A stretch of DNA of 34,118 nt from an uncultured Lachnospiraceae bacterium (GCA_945929965.1 CAMEOT010000028.1:1-34118), one strand, 5' to 3'; shown: positions 1 through 7,540, numbered from the stretch's first letter. Made by a program: numbers and translations. Notes: generated by a model from the sequence alone, not told the origin.

Positions 1-85
1 GGCTTAATTGACTATTATTGATGGTTACGCCCCGCATATCGTAAACCACCGGGGCGTAATTAACTATTATTGATGATTACGCCCC
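1..85. repeat. Two copies of a 52-bp palindromic repeat at the window edge
   Basis: A 29-base block starting TAATTGACTATTATTGATGG (5-33) returns at 57-85 with only two changes, a period of 52 bp. The blocks end in TTACGCCCC or ATTACGCCCC, and a GGGGCGTAAT segment lies at 51-60. That segment can pair with 76-85 (10 bp perfect, loop 61-75) or its first nine bases with 25-33, so two mutually exclusive hairpins are possible. The array may continue left of the window. It lies beyond the 3' end of the HD-GYP gene. I do not know its function; a dispersed intergenic repeat or bacterial interspersed element is the likeliest reading. Confidence 0.6.
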
Positions 86-381
86 GTGTATTGAATATGG
101 CTGGGATTTGTGCGCAAGTGCCCACACCAGGTCTTTCTTGTTCTCTAGAGTGGCTATGCTTTCGTAGCTCTCTAGTTTGGTGTAAAAACCCTAAAAACAA
201 TGAATTCCGTACAAAAAAGTTCCCAAATCAAGAATTTTTGTACGGAATTTCTTCATTTTGCACGCTCAGCGAAAATAACTGCTTTTTACATGTCAAAATC
301 TCCTGTTTTTGTATTTTTTTAGCAAAAAATGGCGTTTTTAATACAAACAGAACTCCCAGAGTGGTCTATGGCAACCCTACG
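86..381. other. Gene-free, hairpin-rich intergenic stretch
   Basis: No credible gene lies here; the reading frames that cross it have no recognisable product and no good ribosome binding site. It holds a nested hairpin at 124-183: outer arms ACACCA and TGGTGT enclose CTAGAG/CTCTAG and GCTATG/CGTAGC around a CTTT loop. It also holds a 15-bp perfect inverted repeat at 203-249 and AT-rich sequence with an 8-bp inverted repeat TTTGTATT/AATACAAA (308-315 and 340-347). It follows the HD-GYP stop codon on the minus strand and may contain that gene's terminator, although no stem is followed by a clean T-run. Confidence 0.5.
203..249. repeat. 15-bp perfect inverted repeat (hairpin)
   Basis: AATTCCGTACAAAAA at 203-217 is matched by its exact reverse complement at 235-249 across a 17-nt loop. 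It could act as a transcript-end hairpin for the HD-GYP gene about 130 bp away, or be the core of a short palindromic repeat element. Neither strand shows a strong T-tract directly after the stem. Confidence 0.6.
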
Positions 382-1491
382 TTACAAGATAATAATATTT
401 GCACATTTCACATCATTGGCGAGGTCGTACACGCGTCCGGTGGTGAGTCCCAGGACTTTGGGGCGCAGGACGGCATTGGGAATGTTCGCAACGACTCTTG
501 CGGTCTCGCCGTTGCTCAGTGCCACATCGGTGCCCACCGGATAGAGAATGACGCTCTCCAAAAAGCAGCGCATGACGGTAATGTCCAGTTCTTCGGTCAT
601 GGACATGATCATCTCCACGGCATCTCTGGGTGAAAACGGCTTCTTATAAGGGCGTTCGGTCACCAGTGCATCATAAATATCGGAGATGGAGATCAGACGG
701 GCAAACAGGTCGATCTTATCTCCCGTGACTCCCATGGGATATCCCTTCCCGTTCATTTTCTCATGGTGTTGCAGTACACCCAGCTTGATCTCCATGGACA
801 GGTCTTCCTTCGGCTGAAGAATACGGTACCCGTATACCGAATGCTGTTTCATAATGGCGAATTCTTCGTCCGTAAGTTTTGCTGCCTTATTCAGGATCTC
901 ATTCGGCACCTTTGATTTGCCGATATCATGCAAAAGTCCCGCAATGCCAATCTCATAGACCTGTTTATCATCCAATCCGTATTTCCGTGCCACGATCATG
1001 GACATGGTAGCCACATCCACACTGTGTTTGAACGTATACTCGTCACTGACCTTCAGCGCACCGATATCCACTGCCACTGCATCATTATCTTCAATGGCTC
1101 GCAGCAGGTCATCTGTGATGCTCCTTGAAGCATTGGTGAAATCCGGTGACTGGGTATCCTGATACAAATACTGTACGCCCTGTGCAACCCGGCTCCGTAC
1201 ACTCTCGGAGATCTGCACCTTGGCAGGATCCTTCACCTTCACCTGGTCGTATTTTTTCTGTAACGGTTCCGGAAGTTGCTGCGTCTGATCAGCTTCTGCA
1301 GGCTTCACATCTTCCGTGCCTTCACAGGTATAGATACCCGTGACCCCCATTTTTTTCAGTGCATCAATATGAAAATCCTCCAGTCGGGTACGTCTGGCGA
1401 TCAGTACGCGGCCTGCACGGTCTATAATCGCCTGATCGATCATCATCCCCGGCTGCACAATGCGCAGCGGAACGTATTTTCTCCTGATCAT
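382..1491 (-). CDS. HD-GYP domain protein, probable cyclic-di-GMP phosphodiesterase
   Basis: The 369-residue protein has an N-terminal segment of about 60 residues typical of HD-GYP proteins (VPLRIVQPGMMIDQAI), a polar linker, and a C-terminal HD-GYP domain. The HD pair is in LLHDIGKSKVPNEIL near residue 188. The second signature reads HHEKMNGKGYP, followed by ISDIYDALVTERPYKK, so metal ligands and the GYP loop are intact and hydrolysis of c-di-GMP is expected. There is no membrane segment or receiver domain, so it should be cytoplasmic. The ATG at 1491 follows a purine-rich AAGGGGAAGGG stretch. The gene stands alone between the terminator at 1607-1664 and the left-end repeat region. With flagellar genes nearby, control of motility or adhesion is a reasonable inference. 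The family is certain; the substrate is inferred. Confidence 0.93.
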   Translation of the reverse strand: MIRRKYVPLRIVQPGMMIDQAIIDRAGRVLIARRTRLEDFHIDALKKMGVTGIYTCEGTEDVKPAEADQTQQLPEPLQKKYDQVKVKDPAKVQISESVRSRVAQGVQYLYQDTQSPDFTNASRSITDDLLRAIEDNDAVAVDIGALKVSDEYTFKHSVDVATMSMIVARKYGLDDKQVYEIGIAGLLHDIGKSKVPNEILNKAAKLTDEEFAIMKQHSVYGYRILQPKEDLSMEIKLGVLQHHEKMNGKGYPMGVTGDKIDLFARLISISDIYDALVTERPYKKPFSPRDAVEMIMSMTEELDITVMRCFLESVILYPVGTDVALSNGETARVVANIPNAVLRPKVLGLTTGRVYDLANDVKCANIIIL

Positions 1492-1563
1492 CGGTCCCTT
1501 CCCCTTTCCGAATGATTTACCTACTATTGCGAATGCAAATCACATCCCTAATAGCTATATCTT

Positions 1564-1592
1564 ATCATAATTTAGGAATTTCTAACAGCTAA
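1564..1592 (-). promoter_or_regulatory. Candidate promoter of the HD-GYP gene
   Basis: On the minus strand a TATGAT -10 box (1564-1569) lies 17 nt from a weak TTAGCT -35 box (1587-1592), about 70 bp before the start codon. The spacer carries an imperfect palindrome, TTAGAAATTCCTAA, which could be an operator. The -35 matches consensus at only three positions. Confidence 0.4.
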
Positions 1593-1608
1593 ATTCATCA
1601 AAATAACA

Positions 1609-1664
1609 TAATAAAAGACAGCTGTTTTCGACAAAATGGTCCATTTTTCTCAAAATCAGCTGTC
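1609..1664 (-). terminator. Terminator after the ABC transporter/kinase operon
   Basis: On the minus strand GACAGCTGATTTT (1664-1652) pairs with AAAACAGCTGTC (1628-1617), with one bulged A. A second hairpin, AAAATGG/CCATTTT (1633-1647), sits inside the loop. TTTTATTATG follows the stem. The position, 40 bp after the kinase stop codon, fits an intrinsic terminator. Confidence 0.8.
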
Positions 1665-1703
1665 CCGATCCGCTTCGGAATTTCCTATTTTGTATAACTG
1701 TAA

Positions 1704-2297
1704 TTATCCCCACTGGTTTTTAACAATATCTGCCAGAATCTTCGCTGTGCCGTCGATACCGAACCGGCTGCTGTCGATCATGAGATCCTTATGGTCAAAA
1801 ACGCTCTGCCAGCCGGGGATGTACGCCTTGTGATAGCGGTTTCTCGCCGCATCCACATCCCGCATCATCCTTTTTGCCGTCTGTGGATCCATCTGGAGAT
1901 TCTCCACGCAGTTTTTCAGTCTCGCTTCATCGGGAGCGTAGACATACACATTCAGGTGATTCGGAAGATCCTCCAGAATATAGTCTGCACAGCGTCCCAC
2001 TATGATGCAGGACCCCCTCGCCGCGAAATCCCGGATAATGTTCTTCTGGGTATAAAAAATCTCATCCTTTAAGCTGGACATCCCCATGCCCAGAGGATAC
2101 TGTCTGCGGAAAAAGGTGGACTTCATGCTTTCCTCTTCATTACTGATGACTGATACCGGAAGCCCCATCCGCTTTGCCGTAGCCTCGACGATATCTCTGT
2201 CCAGGAATTCGATCCCCAGCATTTCGGAAAGCTCCTTTGCAATGGATCTGCCCATACTGCCGAACTGTCTTGAAATCGTAATCACATACTGTTCCAT
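1704..2297 (-). CDS. Cytidylate-kinase-like P-loop protein
   Basis: From ATG 2297 the product is 197 residues. It opens with VITISRQFGSMGRSIAKEL, the modified P-loop of the cytidylate-kinase-like family (Pfam Cytidylate_kin2), followed by LGIEFLDRDIV and a central GRCADYIL segment. The family is related to Cmk but its members' substrates are mostly unproven, so a nucleoside monophosphate kinase role is an inference. An upstream in-frame ATG at 2336 would touch the preceding permease stop codon. The inner ATG is preferred because AGAGGATTTCT precedes it and homology begins there. It is the last gene of the amino-acid ABC transporter operon, 39 bp after the permease, and is followed by a terminator. 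Its presence with an importer is unexplained. Confidence 0.85.
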   Translation of the reverse strand: MEQYVITISRQFGSMGRSIAKELSEMLGIEFLDRDIVEATAKRMGLPVSVISNEEESMKSTFFRRQYPLGMGMSSLKDEIFYTQKNIIRDFAARGSCIIVGRCADYILEDLPNHLNVYVYAPDEARLKNCVENLQMDPQTAKRMMRDVDAARNRYHKAYIPGWQSVFDHKDLMIDSSRFGIDGTAKILADIVKNQWG

Positions 2298-2336
2298 AGA
2301 AATCCTCTTTTCTTTTTCTATATCTTCCCGACCCAC

Positions 2337-3101
2337 TTAGTCCGTGGTCACACGTACCGGTCTCTTCCTCCGTTTCTGCATGGAACGCACCACGCAGGAC
2401 AGTGTATAGTTGATAATAAAATAGATCAATGCCGCCACACCAAACAACACAAATACATCGGACACATTCACATTACCGGTACCATTGTAACGGCTGGCAG
2501 CGGACAACAGTTGTTTCGTCCGAGCCATCAGTTCGATGGTCGCTACGTTTGCCAGATAAGAGGAATCCTTGATAGTAGTGATTACCTGGCTTAACAATGT
2601 AGGAATCACATTCCGGTATGCCTGGGGCAGGATAATGTAAATCATGACCTGTACTACATTGAAGCCCTGTGCATGACCGGCTTCAAACTGTCCGTGAGCG
2701 ATGGAATTCAATCCTCCGCGGATGATCTCCGCAATAACGGAAGAAGTAAACAGAATCAGGGCTACTGCTGCCTTGAACAACAGTTTCGTCTCTACCGTGG
2801 TCAGTCCGAACAGCTTCCGGTTGAACAATTCCGGACAGGGACAGAACACCAGGCAGATAAAGATCCATAACAATAACGGGGTATTTCGAAACACTTCTAT
2901 GTATACCGTGGCAAGAATGCCAAATATTTTCATTTTTTTACTTGTACAGTAGTTTCTGCACAATGCCAGTATGGAACCGATGACGATTCCCAGCACTACG
3001 GCAATCAGGGCAATGATCAGGGTGAACACCGTGCCTTTCAAAATGTATGCCATGACACCCTTCTGCCCTAAAATGGAAAAACTCGCTTCCAGATTACTCA
3101 T
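2337..3101 (-). CDS. Amino-acid ABC transporter permease (second of two)
   Basis: The 254-residue integral membrane protein is of the HisM/GlnP type (BPD_transp_1). Hydrophobic segments include VFTLIIALIAVVLGIVIGS near residues 25-45. The motif YIEVFRNTPLLLWIF is the family signature for the periplasm-side helix, and QFEAGHAQGFNVVQVMIYII is the EAA loop that contacts the ATPase. It should pair with the neighbouring permease as a heterodimer. Its ATG overlaps the end of that gene by 8 bp (ATGAGTAA), showing tight translational coupling. Residue 17 (MAYILKG) is a possible alternative start. The C-terminus ends in a basic KRRKRPVR tail. The substrate is probably a polar amino acid but cannot be narrowed further from sequence. 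Confidence 0.9.
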   Translation of the reverse strand: MSNLEASFSILGQKGVMAYILKGTVFTLIIALIAVVLGIVIGSILALCRNYCTSKKMKIFGILATVYIEVFRNTPLLLWIFICLVFCPCPELFNRKLFGLTTVETKLLFKAAVALILFTSSVIAEIIRGGLNSIAHGQFEAGHAQGFNVVQVMIYIILPQAYRNVIPTLLSQVITTIKDSSYLANVATIELMARTKQLLSAASRYNGTGNVNVSDVFVLFGVAALIYFIINYTLSCVVRSMQKRRKRPVRVTTD

Positions 3102-3822
3102 TATCCGTCACCGTCCCTTCTGTTCTTTGAAACAGCACCCGCTGATCTCTCTTCTTCAGATGAATCTCCCAGACACTGGCAGTCTTAGAGAGAGGATAAC
3201 ATATAATGAAAAATAACAGTCCGCTGACCAGATATGCCGGAGCATAGGCGCCTCCGGTATTTTCACCGGTGACAAAGCTATATGTCAGCGAGATCAGATC
3301 CGCTCCGCCGATAATATACAGGCAGGAAGTATTTTTGATCAGATTAACGATCTGGTTCACCATGGGAGGCAGGATAATTTTGATACTCTGCGGCAGAATG
3401 ATGTAATACATCCGCTCTACATAGGTAAATCCCTGGGACATTGCTGCCTCGAACTGTCCCTTAGGAACGGCTTCGATGCCCGCACGTACCACCTCAGCCA
3501 TATAAGCTCCGGTGTACACGCCCAGTGCAACGATACCTGTCGGCAGGATTCCGATGCTGTGACCGGAAAATGCCAGTGCATAGTAGAAGAAACACAGCTG
3601 GAGCAGGATCGGCGTATTCTGCATGATCTCCACATAGACTCTGCTGATGACCTGCAGTATCTTTTTCCCACTGGTCGCCATCAGGCCGAAGATCACACCC
3701 AGCACCAGTGCCAACAGGATGGCGAAAATTGCTGTCTCCACAGTATTCAGAAGTCCTAACAGGAATGTGCTCCTGTACGCCCAGACCTTGCCCCAGGCTC
3801 TTGCTGAAATGATACCAGACAT
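3094..3822 (-). CDS. Amino-acid ABC transporter permease (first of two)
   Basis: The 242-residue membrane subunit has the same architecture as its partner. VEIMQNTPILLQLCFFYYAL is the family signature and KGQFEAAMSQGFTYVERMYY is the EAA loop near residues 120-140. LNTVETAIFAILLALVLG forms an early transmembrane helix. The start ATG at 3822 has GGGAGG seven bases upstream. It follows the binding-protein gene by 87 bp and overlaps the next permease by 8 bp. The two non-identical permeases, one ATPase and one lipoprotein make up a complete polar amino-acid importer. Confidence 0.9.
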   Translation of the reverse strand: MSGIISARAWGKVWAYRSTFLLGLLNTVETAIFAILLALVLGVIFGLMATSGKKILQVISRVYVEIMQNTPILLQLCFFYYALAFSGHSIGILPTGIVALGVYTGAYMAEVVRAGIEAVPKGQFEAAMSQGFTYVERMYYIILPQSIKIILPPMVNQIVNLIKNTSCLYIIGGADLISLTYSFVTGENTGGAYAPAYLVSGLLFFIICYPLSKTASVWEIHLKKRDQRVLFQRTEGTVTDNE

Positions 3823-3909
3823 AGTGTTTCCTCCCGGTTACTCTTAATCTCTACAGCGTCCGGATACTCCGTAGTCTTCGGGCGCCGTAGACTGCTTCTT
3901 ATTTCGTCT

Positions 3910-4839
3910 TTACTCTAATCCGTTCTCAGCAATCAGGCTGTCAATTGTACCGTCTGCCAGCCATCCCTGCACCAGCTCATCCACATATGCGGAGAGTCCG
4001 GAGCCCTTGGTGGTAGCCACGCCATACTCCTGAGGAGAGAATCTGTCATCAATGTAGGAACGTCCGTCGGTCTTATAAATTGCCAGGATGGACTTATCTA
4101 CACAGAAGGCATCTACCTCACCGGCACTCAGTGCAGTGGAGATGGCAGGATAGTCATCATACTGCTGGAAGGAGATTCCGGTGGTCCACAGTGCAGGATC
4201 GAAGGTATCTGCATCAAATCCGCTGCCATCGATCAGTCCGGCCTCGATCATAGCATTTACCAGTGCTTTTGCAGAGGTAGAACCGGAAGATACACCGACC
4301 TTTTTATCTACCAGGTCTGCCAGAGAAGTAATGCCGCTCTTATCCTCTACCAGTACAGTTACATAATCGGTAAAATAAGGAGTAGAGAAATCCCAGCTCT
4401 GTTTTCTCTCATTGGTGATGGTGAAGGTAGCCAGTACACAGTCGATATCGCCGGAGTCCAGAAGCTCGGTTCTGGTAGCTGCGGTTACTGCGGTGAATTC
4501 TACATCCACACCCAGGCTTTCTGCGATCTTCTCCGCCAGGCTGATCTCCAGTCCGGAATATTCACCGGTCAGTGTATCCTGGAAGCCAAAGCCGACTACT
4601 GCATTCTTAACACCGACTCTTAATACGCCTCTGTCTACGATCGCCTGTACATCTGCTGCCAGTTCTCCATCAGTGGCAGATGCTTCTGTCGCTGCCTCGG
4701 TAGTGGCAGAAGCAGTACTTTCCGCAGCAGTTGTTGCTGCCTCTAAAGCGGTGGTGTCGGTGCTTCCGCATCCGGTGAACAGGGTTGCCGTCATTGCCAT
4801 GACTGCTGCCAGTGCAGTCCATTTTTTCAGATTTTTCAT
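3910..4839 (-). CDS. Amino-acid ABC transporter substrate-binding lipoprotein
   Basis: The 309-residue precursor starts with a lipoprotein signal peptide whose lipobox LFTGC puts the acylated cysteine at residue 24. A low-complexity Ala/Thr/Ser/Glu linker (about 30-60) tethers the folded domain. The rest is a type-2 periplasmic binding protein (SBP_bac_3): GVLRVGVKNAVVGFGF, LEISLAEKIAESLGVDVEF, and SWDFSTPYFTDYVTVLVEDK are typical of glutamine, aspartate/glutamate or histidine binders. GGAGG lies 10 bases before the ATG. A 144-bp gap separates it from the ATPase gene, with a 6-bp stem (GAAGCC/GGCTTC) that may help set a higher level of this subunit, as is common for binding proteins. Ligand specificity cannot be read reliably. 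Confidence 0.92.
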   Translation of the reverse strand: MKNLKKWTALAAVMAMTATLFTGCGSTDTTALEAATTAAESTASATTEAATEASATDGELAADVQAIVDRGVLRVGVKNAVVGFGFQDTLTGEYSGLEISLAEKIAESLGVDVEFTAVTAATRTELLDSGDIDCVLATFTITNERKQSWDFSTPYFTDYVTVLVEDKSGITSLADLVDKKVGVSSGSTSAKALVNAMIEAGLIDGSGFDADTFDPALWTTGISFQQYDDYPAISTALSAGEVDAFCVDKSILAIYKTDGRSYIDDRFSPQEYGVATTKGSGLSAYVDELVQGWLADGTIDSLIAENGLE

Positions 4840-4983
4840 AATACTCTTCCTCCTTTTATTTCCTCAAAATATATCTAAACACGAAGCCTTTCTGACTGAC
4901 ACGCTGCAAAATGCGGCTTCATGGATAGACCAACATAATAATACAGCTGCCGCTGTGCTGACCAGAGTATGGTTCACAGGATA

Positions 4984-5706
4984 TCAGCGGATGATCTTGC
5001 CCAGGAACTGTTTTACACGTTCGTTGGAAGGATTCTCGAAGAAATGATCCGGTGTACCTTCCTCAATGATCTGTCCGTCTGCCATAAATACCACACGGTC
5101 CGCTACCTGTCTGGCAAATCCCATCTCGTGGGTAACGACCACCATGGTGATATTTTCCTTTGCCAGCTTGATCATGACATCCAGTACTTCTTGAATCGTC
5201 TCGGGATCCAGTGCAGAAGTCGGCTCATCGAAGAGGATGATCTTCGTCTGCGCACACAAGGCTCTCGCTATGGCAATTCTCTGCTGCTGTCCACCGGAAA
5301 GCGTTGTGGGATATACATGTGCCTTATCCCGTAACCCTACTACGTCCAGATAGTGATAAGCAAGGTCTTCTGCTTCTTTTTTGCTCTTATGATGCAGCTT
5401 CATGGGTGCTATGGTCAGGTTCTTAAGTACTGTCATATGTGGATACAGATTAAATTGTTGGAACACCATGGAGATGGACTCACGTATGATCTTCGTCTTA
5501 TTCGCATGGGTCAGCTTCTGTCCGTCAATATATACATGACCGCTGGTAGGCTCCTCCAGAAAATTCATACATCGCACGGTGGTGGATTTACCGGAACCGG
5601 AGGGTCCGATGATAACCAGCTTCTCGCCTTCTTTTACTTCCAGATTGACATTTTTCAGTACCTGGAGATCTCCGAAATTCTTACATACATTTTCCAGTCT
5701 GATCAT
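4984..5706 (-). CDS. Amino-acid ABC transporter ATP-binding protein
   Basis: The 240-residue GlnQ/HisP-type ATPase is full length. It shows Walker A GPSGSGKST near residue 35, the Q-loop in VFQQFNLYPHMTV, the signature LSGGQQQRIAIARAL, Walker B ILFDEPTSALDPE and the switch histidine in VVVTHEMGFAR. It powers import by the lipoprotein and two permeases encoded just downstream. GGAGGAGCAAA precedes the ATG. It is the first gene of its operon; its apparent promoter lies on the far side of the preceding gene's terminator (see findings). Confidence 0.95.
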   Translation of the reverse strand: MIRLENVCKNFGDLQVLKNVNLEVKEGEKLVIIGPSGSGKSTTVRCMNFLEEPTSGHVYIDGQKLTHANKTKIIRESISMVFQQFNLYPHMTVLKNLTIAPMKLHHKSKKEAEDLAYHYLDVVGLRDKAHVYPTTLSGGQQQRIAIARALCAQTKIILFDEPTSALDPETIQEVLDVMIKLAKENITMVVVTHEMGFARQVADRVVFMADGQIIEEGTPDHFFENPSNERVKQFLGKIIR

Positions 5707-5747
5707 TTTGCTCCTCCATTCTGTGTTCCGGGCAGGAACTTATGTAA

Positions 5748-5790
5748 CAGAAAAAGGCGCTTTTACCGGTTCGGTAAAAACGCCTTTGTT
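5748..5790 (-). terminator. Strong hairpin terminator after ctpA
   Basis: On the minus strand AAAGGCG (5787-5781) and TTTTACCG pair with CGGTAAAA and CGCCTTT around a short loop, giving about 15 pairs, followed by TTTTTCTG. It lies 46 bp after the ctpA stop codon and is a textbook intrinsic terminator. It also lies inside the presumed 5' leader of the ABC transporter operon. Confidence 0.85.
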
Positions 5791-5801
5791 TTATGGGTTA
5801 A

Positions 5802-5830
5802 ATCTTATACAGTTTTGTGCGCTTTGTCAA
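5802..5830 (-). promoter_or_regulatory. Promoter of the amino-acid ABC transporter operon
   Basis: The minus strand carries a perfect TTGACA -35 box (5825-5830), a 17-nt spacer and TAAGAT as -10 (5802-5807), with TGTA just upstream of the -10. Transcription would start near 5795, leaving a leader of about 90 nt before the ATPase ATG. It lies between the ctpA stop codon and the ctpA terminator. Confidence 0.65.
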
Positions 5831-5835
5831 GCTTT

Positions 5836-7080
5836 TTATTTCATTAAATTTTTTAATACTTCTTTTGCCTTCTCCAGCTGATTGTCTACCGGGGTCTCAC
5901 TATTGTAGTAAGCTTCCCCGTCAAACTCACACTCTACGTCCGGTTCAATACCGGTTCCGTGAATGTTGCGTCCGTTCGGCGTATAGTAAGCGCTGATGGT
6001 GATCTTGATCGCGGAGCCATCGGTAAACGGCATGATCTGCTGTACGATGCCCTTGCCGAAAGTCGTGGTACCTACCAGTGTTCCGATGCCGTAATCCTGG
6101 ATCGCACCTGCCAGGATCTCGGAAGCGCTGGCACTGTTCATGTCTACCAATACTACCAGCGGCACTTCTAACGGGTTCTTGCCATCACAGGTATACTCGG
6201 TACGTTTACCGGCCTTATCCTCGGTATATACGATCAGGCCTTCCGGGAGGAGCTTTCTCGCGATACGTACCACTGCATCCAGACTTCCGCCGGGGTTGCC
6301 CCGCAGATCCAGGATCAGTCCCTTCATACCCGAACCTTTCACGGTAGCCAAGGCATCGGTAAACTGGTCGATGGTCACATCGTCAAACTCTACGATCTGA
6401 ATATATGCCATGTCGTCATCCAGCATCTCGTATTTTACGGTAGGGCTCTCTACTTTGGCTCTTTCTACGGTGACATGCAGATAGTCACCCGCGCCCTGTC
6501 TGACGATGGTCAGGTCCACTGTGGTACCCTCTTCGCCGCGGATCAGGCTCACAGCTTCCGTCAGTGTCTTACCTGCGGTGGATTCACCGTCCACTTCGTA
6601 GATTATATCATTGGCTCTAAGATCCACATCCGCTGCCGGAGCTCCTTCGATGACACCGCTGATCTTCGGCAGGTTCGTCTCGGAATCCATGCTGACATAC
6701 GCACCGATACCGTAGTAGATTCCCTGGGTCTGTTCGGTCAGTGCATTCAGTTCCTCTGCTGTATAATACTCGGAATACGGATCGTCCAAGGAATCCATCA
6801 GACCACGGAACATACCGTCCTCCAGCTGCTCGTTGGTGACCTCGCTTAAGTAAAAGTTCTCTTTTACCGTGTCCTCCAGCAGCTGCAGTTTTTTGATCGT
6901 CTGGGCATTGACGGCAGAATCCTCGTCATAGGATACCTGCGCCGACACATCGTCCTTCAGGGACACAATATTGTGAATCTGAAAGGCAATAAAGATGCCG
7001 CCCACGATCAGCAGGGTAGCTGCAAAGCCTACGATAATGCCGCTGAGAAATAGCCCTTTTCTTTCCTTATTTTCCTCCAT
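5836..7080 (-). CDS. ctpA: S41 family carboxy-terminal processing protease
   Basis: The 414-residue protein has an N-terminal membrane anchor (GLFLSGIIVGFAATLLIVGG, about 9-28), a helical dimerisation segment, a PDZ domain (about 115-200, with YYGIGAYVSMD and VIEGAPAADVDLRANDIIYE) and an S41 core. The catalytic serine lies in MNSASASEILAGAI and the catalytic lysine in TTFGKGIVQQIM, so the Ser/Lys dyad is intact. It should act outside the membrane on protein C-termini. A frame open further upstream runs into the repeat block; ATG 7080 is chosen because AAGGAGAGCTTT precedes it and the family N-terminus begins there. It is the last gene after ftsE, ftsX and the M23 hydrolase. In other bacteria Ctp proteases degrade or activate cell-wall hydrolases, which makes its neighbour a plausible target. 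Confidence 0.93.
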   Translation of the reverse strand: MEENKERKGLFLSGIIVGFAATLLIVGGIFIAFQIHNIVSLKDDVSAQVSYDEDSAVNAQTIKKLQLLEDTVKENFYLSEVTNEQLEDGMFRGLMDSLDDPYSEYYTAEELNALTEQTQGIYYGIGAYVSMDSETNLPKISGVIEGAPAADVDLRANDIIYEVDGESTAGKTLTEAVSLIRGEEGTTVDLTIVRQGAGDYLHVTVERAKVESPTVKYEMLDDDMAYIQIVEFDDVTIDQFTDALATVKGSGMKGLILDLRGNPGGSLDAVVRIARKLLPEGLIVYTEDKAGKRTEYTCDGKNPLEVPLVVLVDMNSASASEILAGAIQDYGIGTLVGTTTFGKGIVQQIMPFTDGSAIKITISAYYTPNGRNIHGTGIEPDVECEFDGEAYYNSETPVDNQLEKAKEVLKNLMK

Positions 7081-7120
7081 AAAGCTCTCCTTTACTTCCA
7101 AAATGTTGTTGCAACACCAC

Positions 7121-7540
7121 GTGTCTTTGTCGCAACACGCATTTCTCCGTGCTTCGCACTCTCGAAATGCTACATACATTCGCATTCCGGGCTATCGCCC
7201 TACTTGCTCATGTATGTTTGATTGTCTAATAGACAGATCACTTAGCCTGCAAGCAGTCACATGTCTTTGTCGCAACACGCATTTCTCCGTGCTTCGCACT
7301 CTCGAAATGCTACATACATTCGCATTCCGGGCTATCGCCCTACTTGCTCATGTATGTTTGATTGTCTAATAGACAGATCACTTAGCCTGCAAGCAGTCAC
7401 ATGTCTTTGTCGCAACACGCATTTCTCCGTGCTTCGCACTCTCGAAATGCTACATACATTCGCATTCCGGGCTATCGCCCTACTTGCTCATGTATGTTTG
7501 ATTGTCTAATAGACAGATCACTTAGCCTGCAAGCAGTCAC
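7121..7540. repeat. Three tandem copies of a 140-bp structured repeat
   Basis: Copies lie at 7121-7260, 7261-7400 and 7401-7540. Copies 2 and 3 are identical and copy 1 differs only at its first base (G for A). On the minus strand each unit can fold into a small TGTCTA/TAGACA hairpin, an ACATACAT/ATGTATGT stem enclosing GGGC-GATA-GCCC, and a GCATTTC/GAAATGC stem enclosing GTGC-GAA-GCAC. The array fills the gap between the M23 hydrolase and ctpA. The 140-bp length is not a multiple of three and no conserved protein is encoded, so I read it as a nucleic-acid element: a REP/MITE-like repeat or an RNA element. The near identity points to recent amplification or active homogenisation. Confidence 0.9.

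Noticed and set aside
70..633. 187-codon plus-strand frame from the left-edge repeat into the HD-GYP gene
   Set aside because: It crosses palindromic non-coding DNA and then runs antisense to conserved HD-GYP codons; no start signal or homology is evident.
4840..4983. Riboswitch or T-box in the gap before the binding-protein gene
   Set aside because: Only a 6-bp stem with a long loop is visible; there is no T-box sequence, specifier hairpin or known aptamer core.
7081..7185. Upstream extension of the CtpA reading frame to 7185
   Set aside because: The added residues are Cys/Arg-rich, lie in the repeat array and precede a well-placed AAGGAG and ATG at 7080 where the family N-terminus begins.
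6995..7509. Plus-strand open frames of 82 and 124 codons with internally repeated peptide in the 140-bp array
   Set aside because: They arise because the 140-bp repeat happens to be open in several frames. There is no Shine-Dalgarno or codon pattern like the neighbours', and the sequence is better explained by hairpin structure.
7121..7540. CRISPR array
   Set aside because: The units are contiguous 140-bp copies with no unique spacers, and no cas gene is present.
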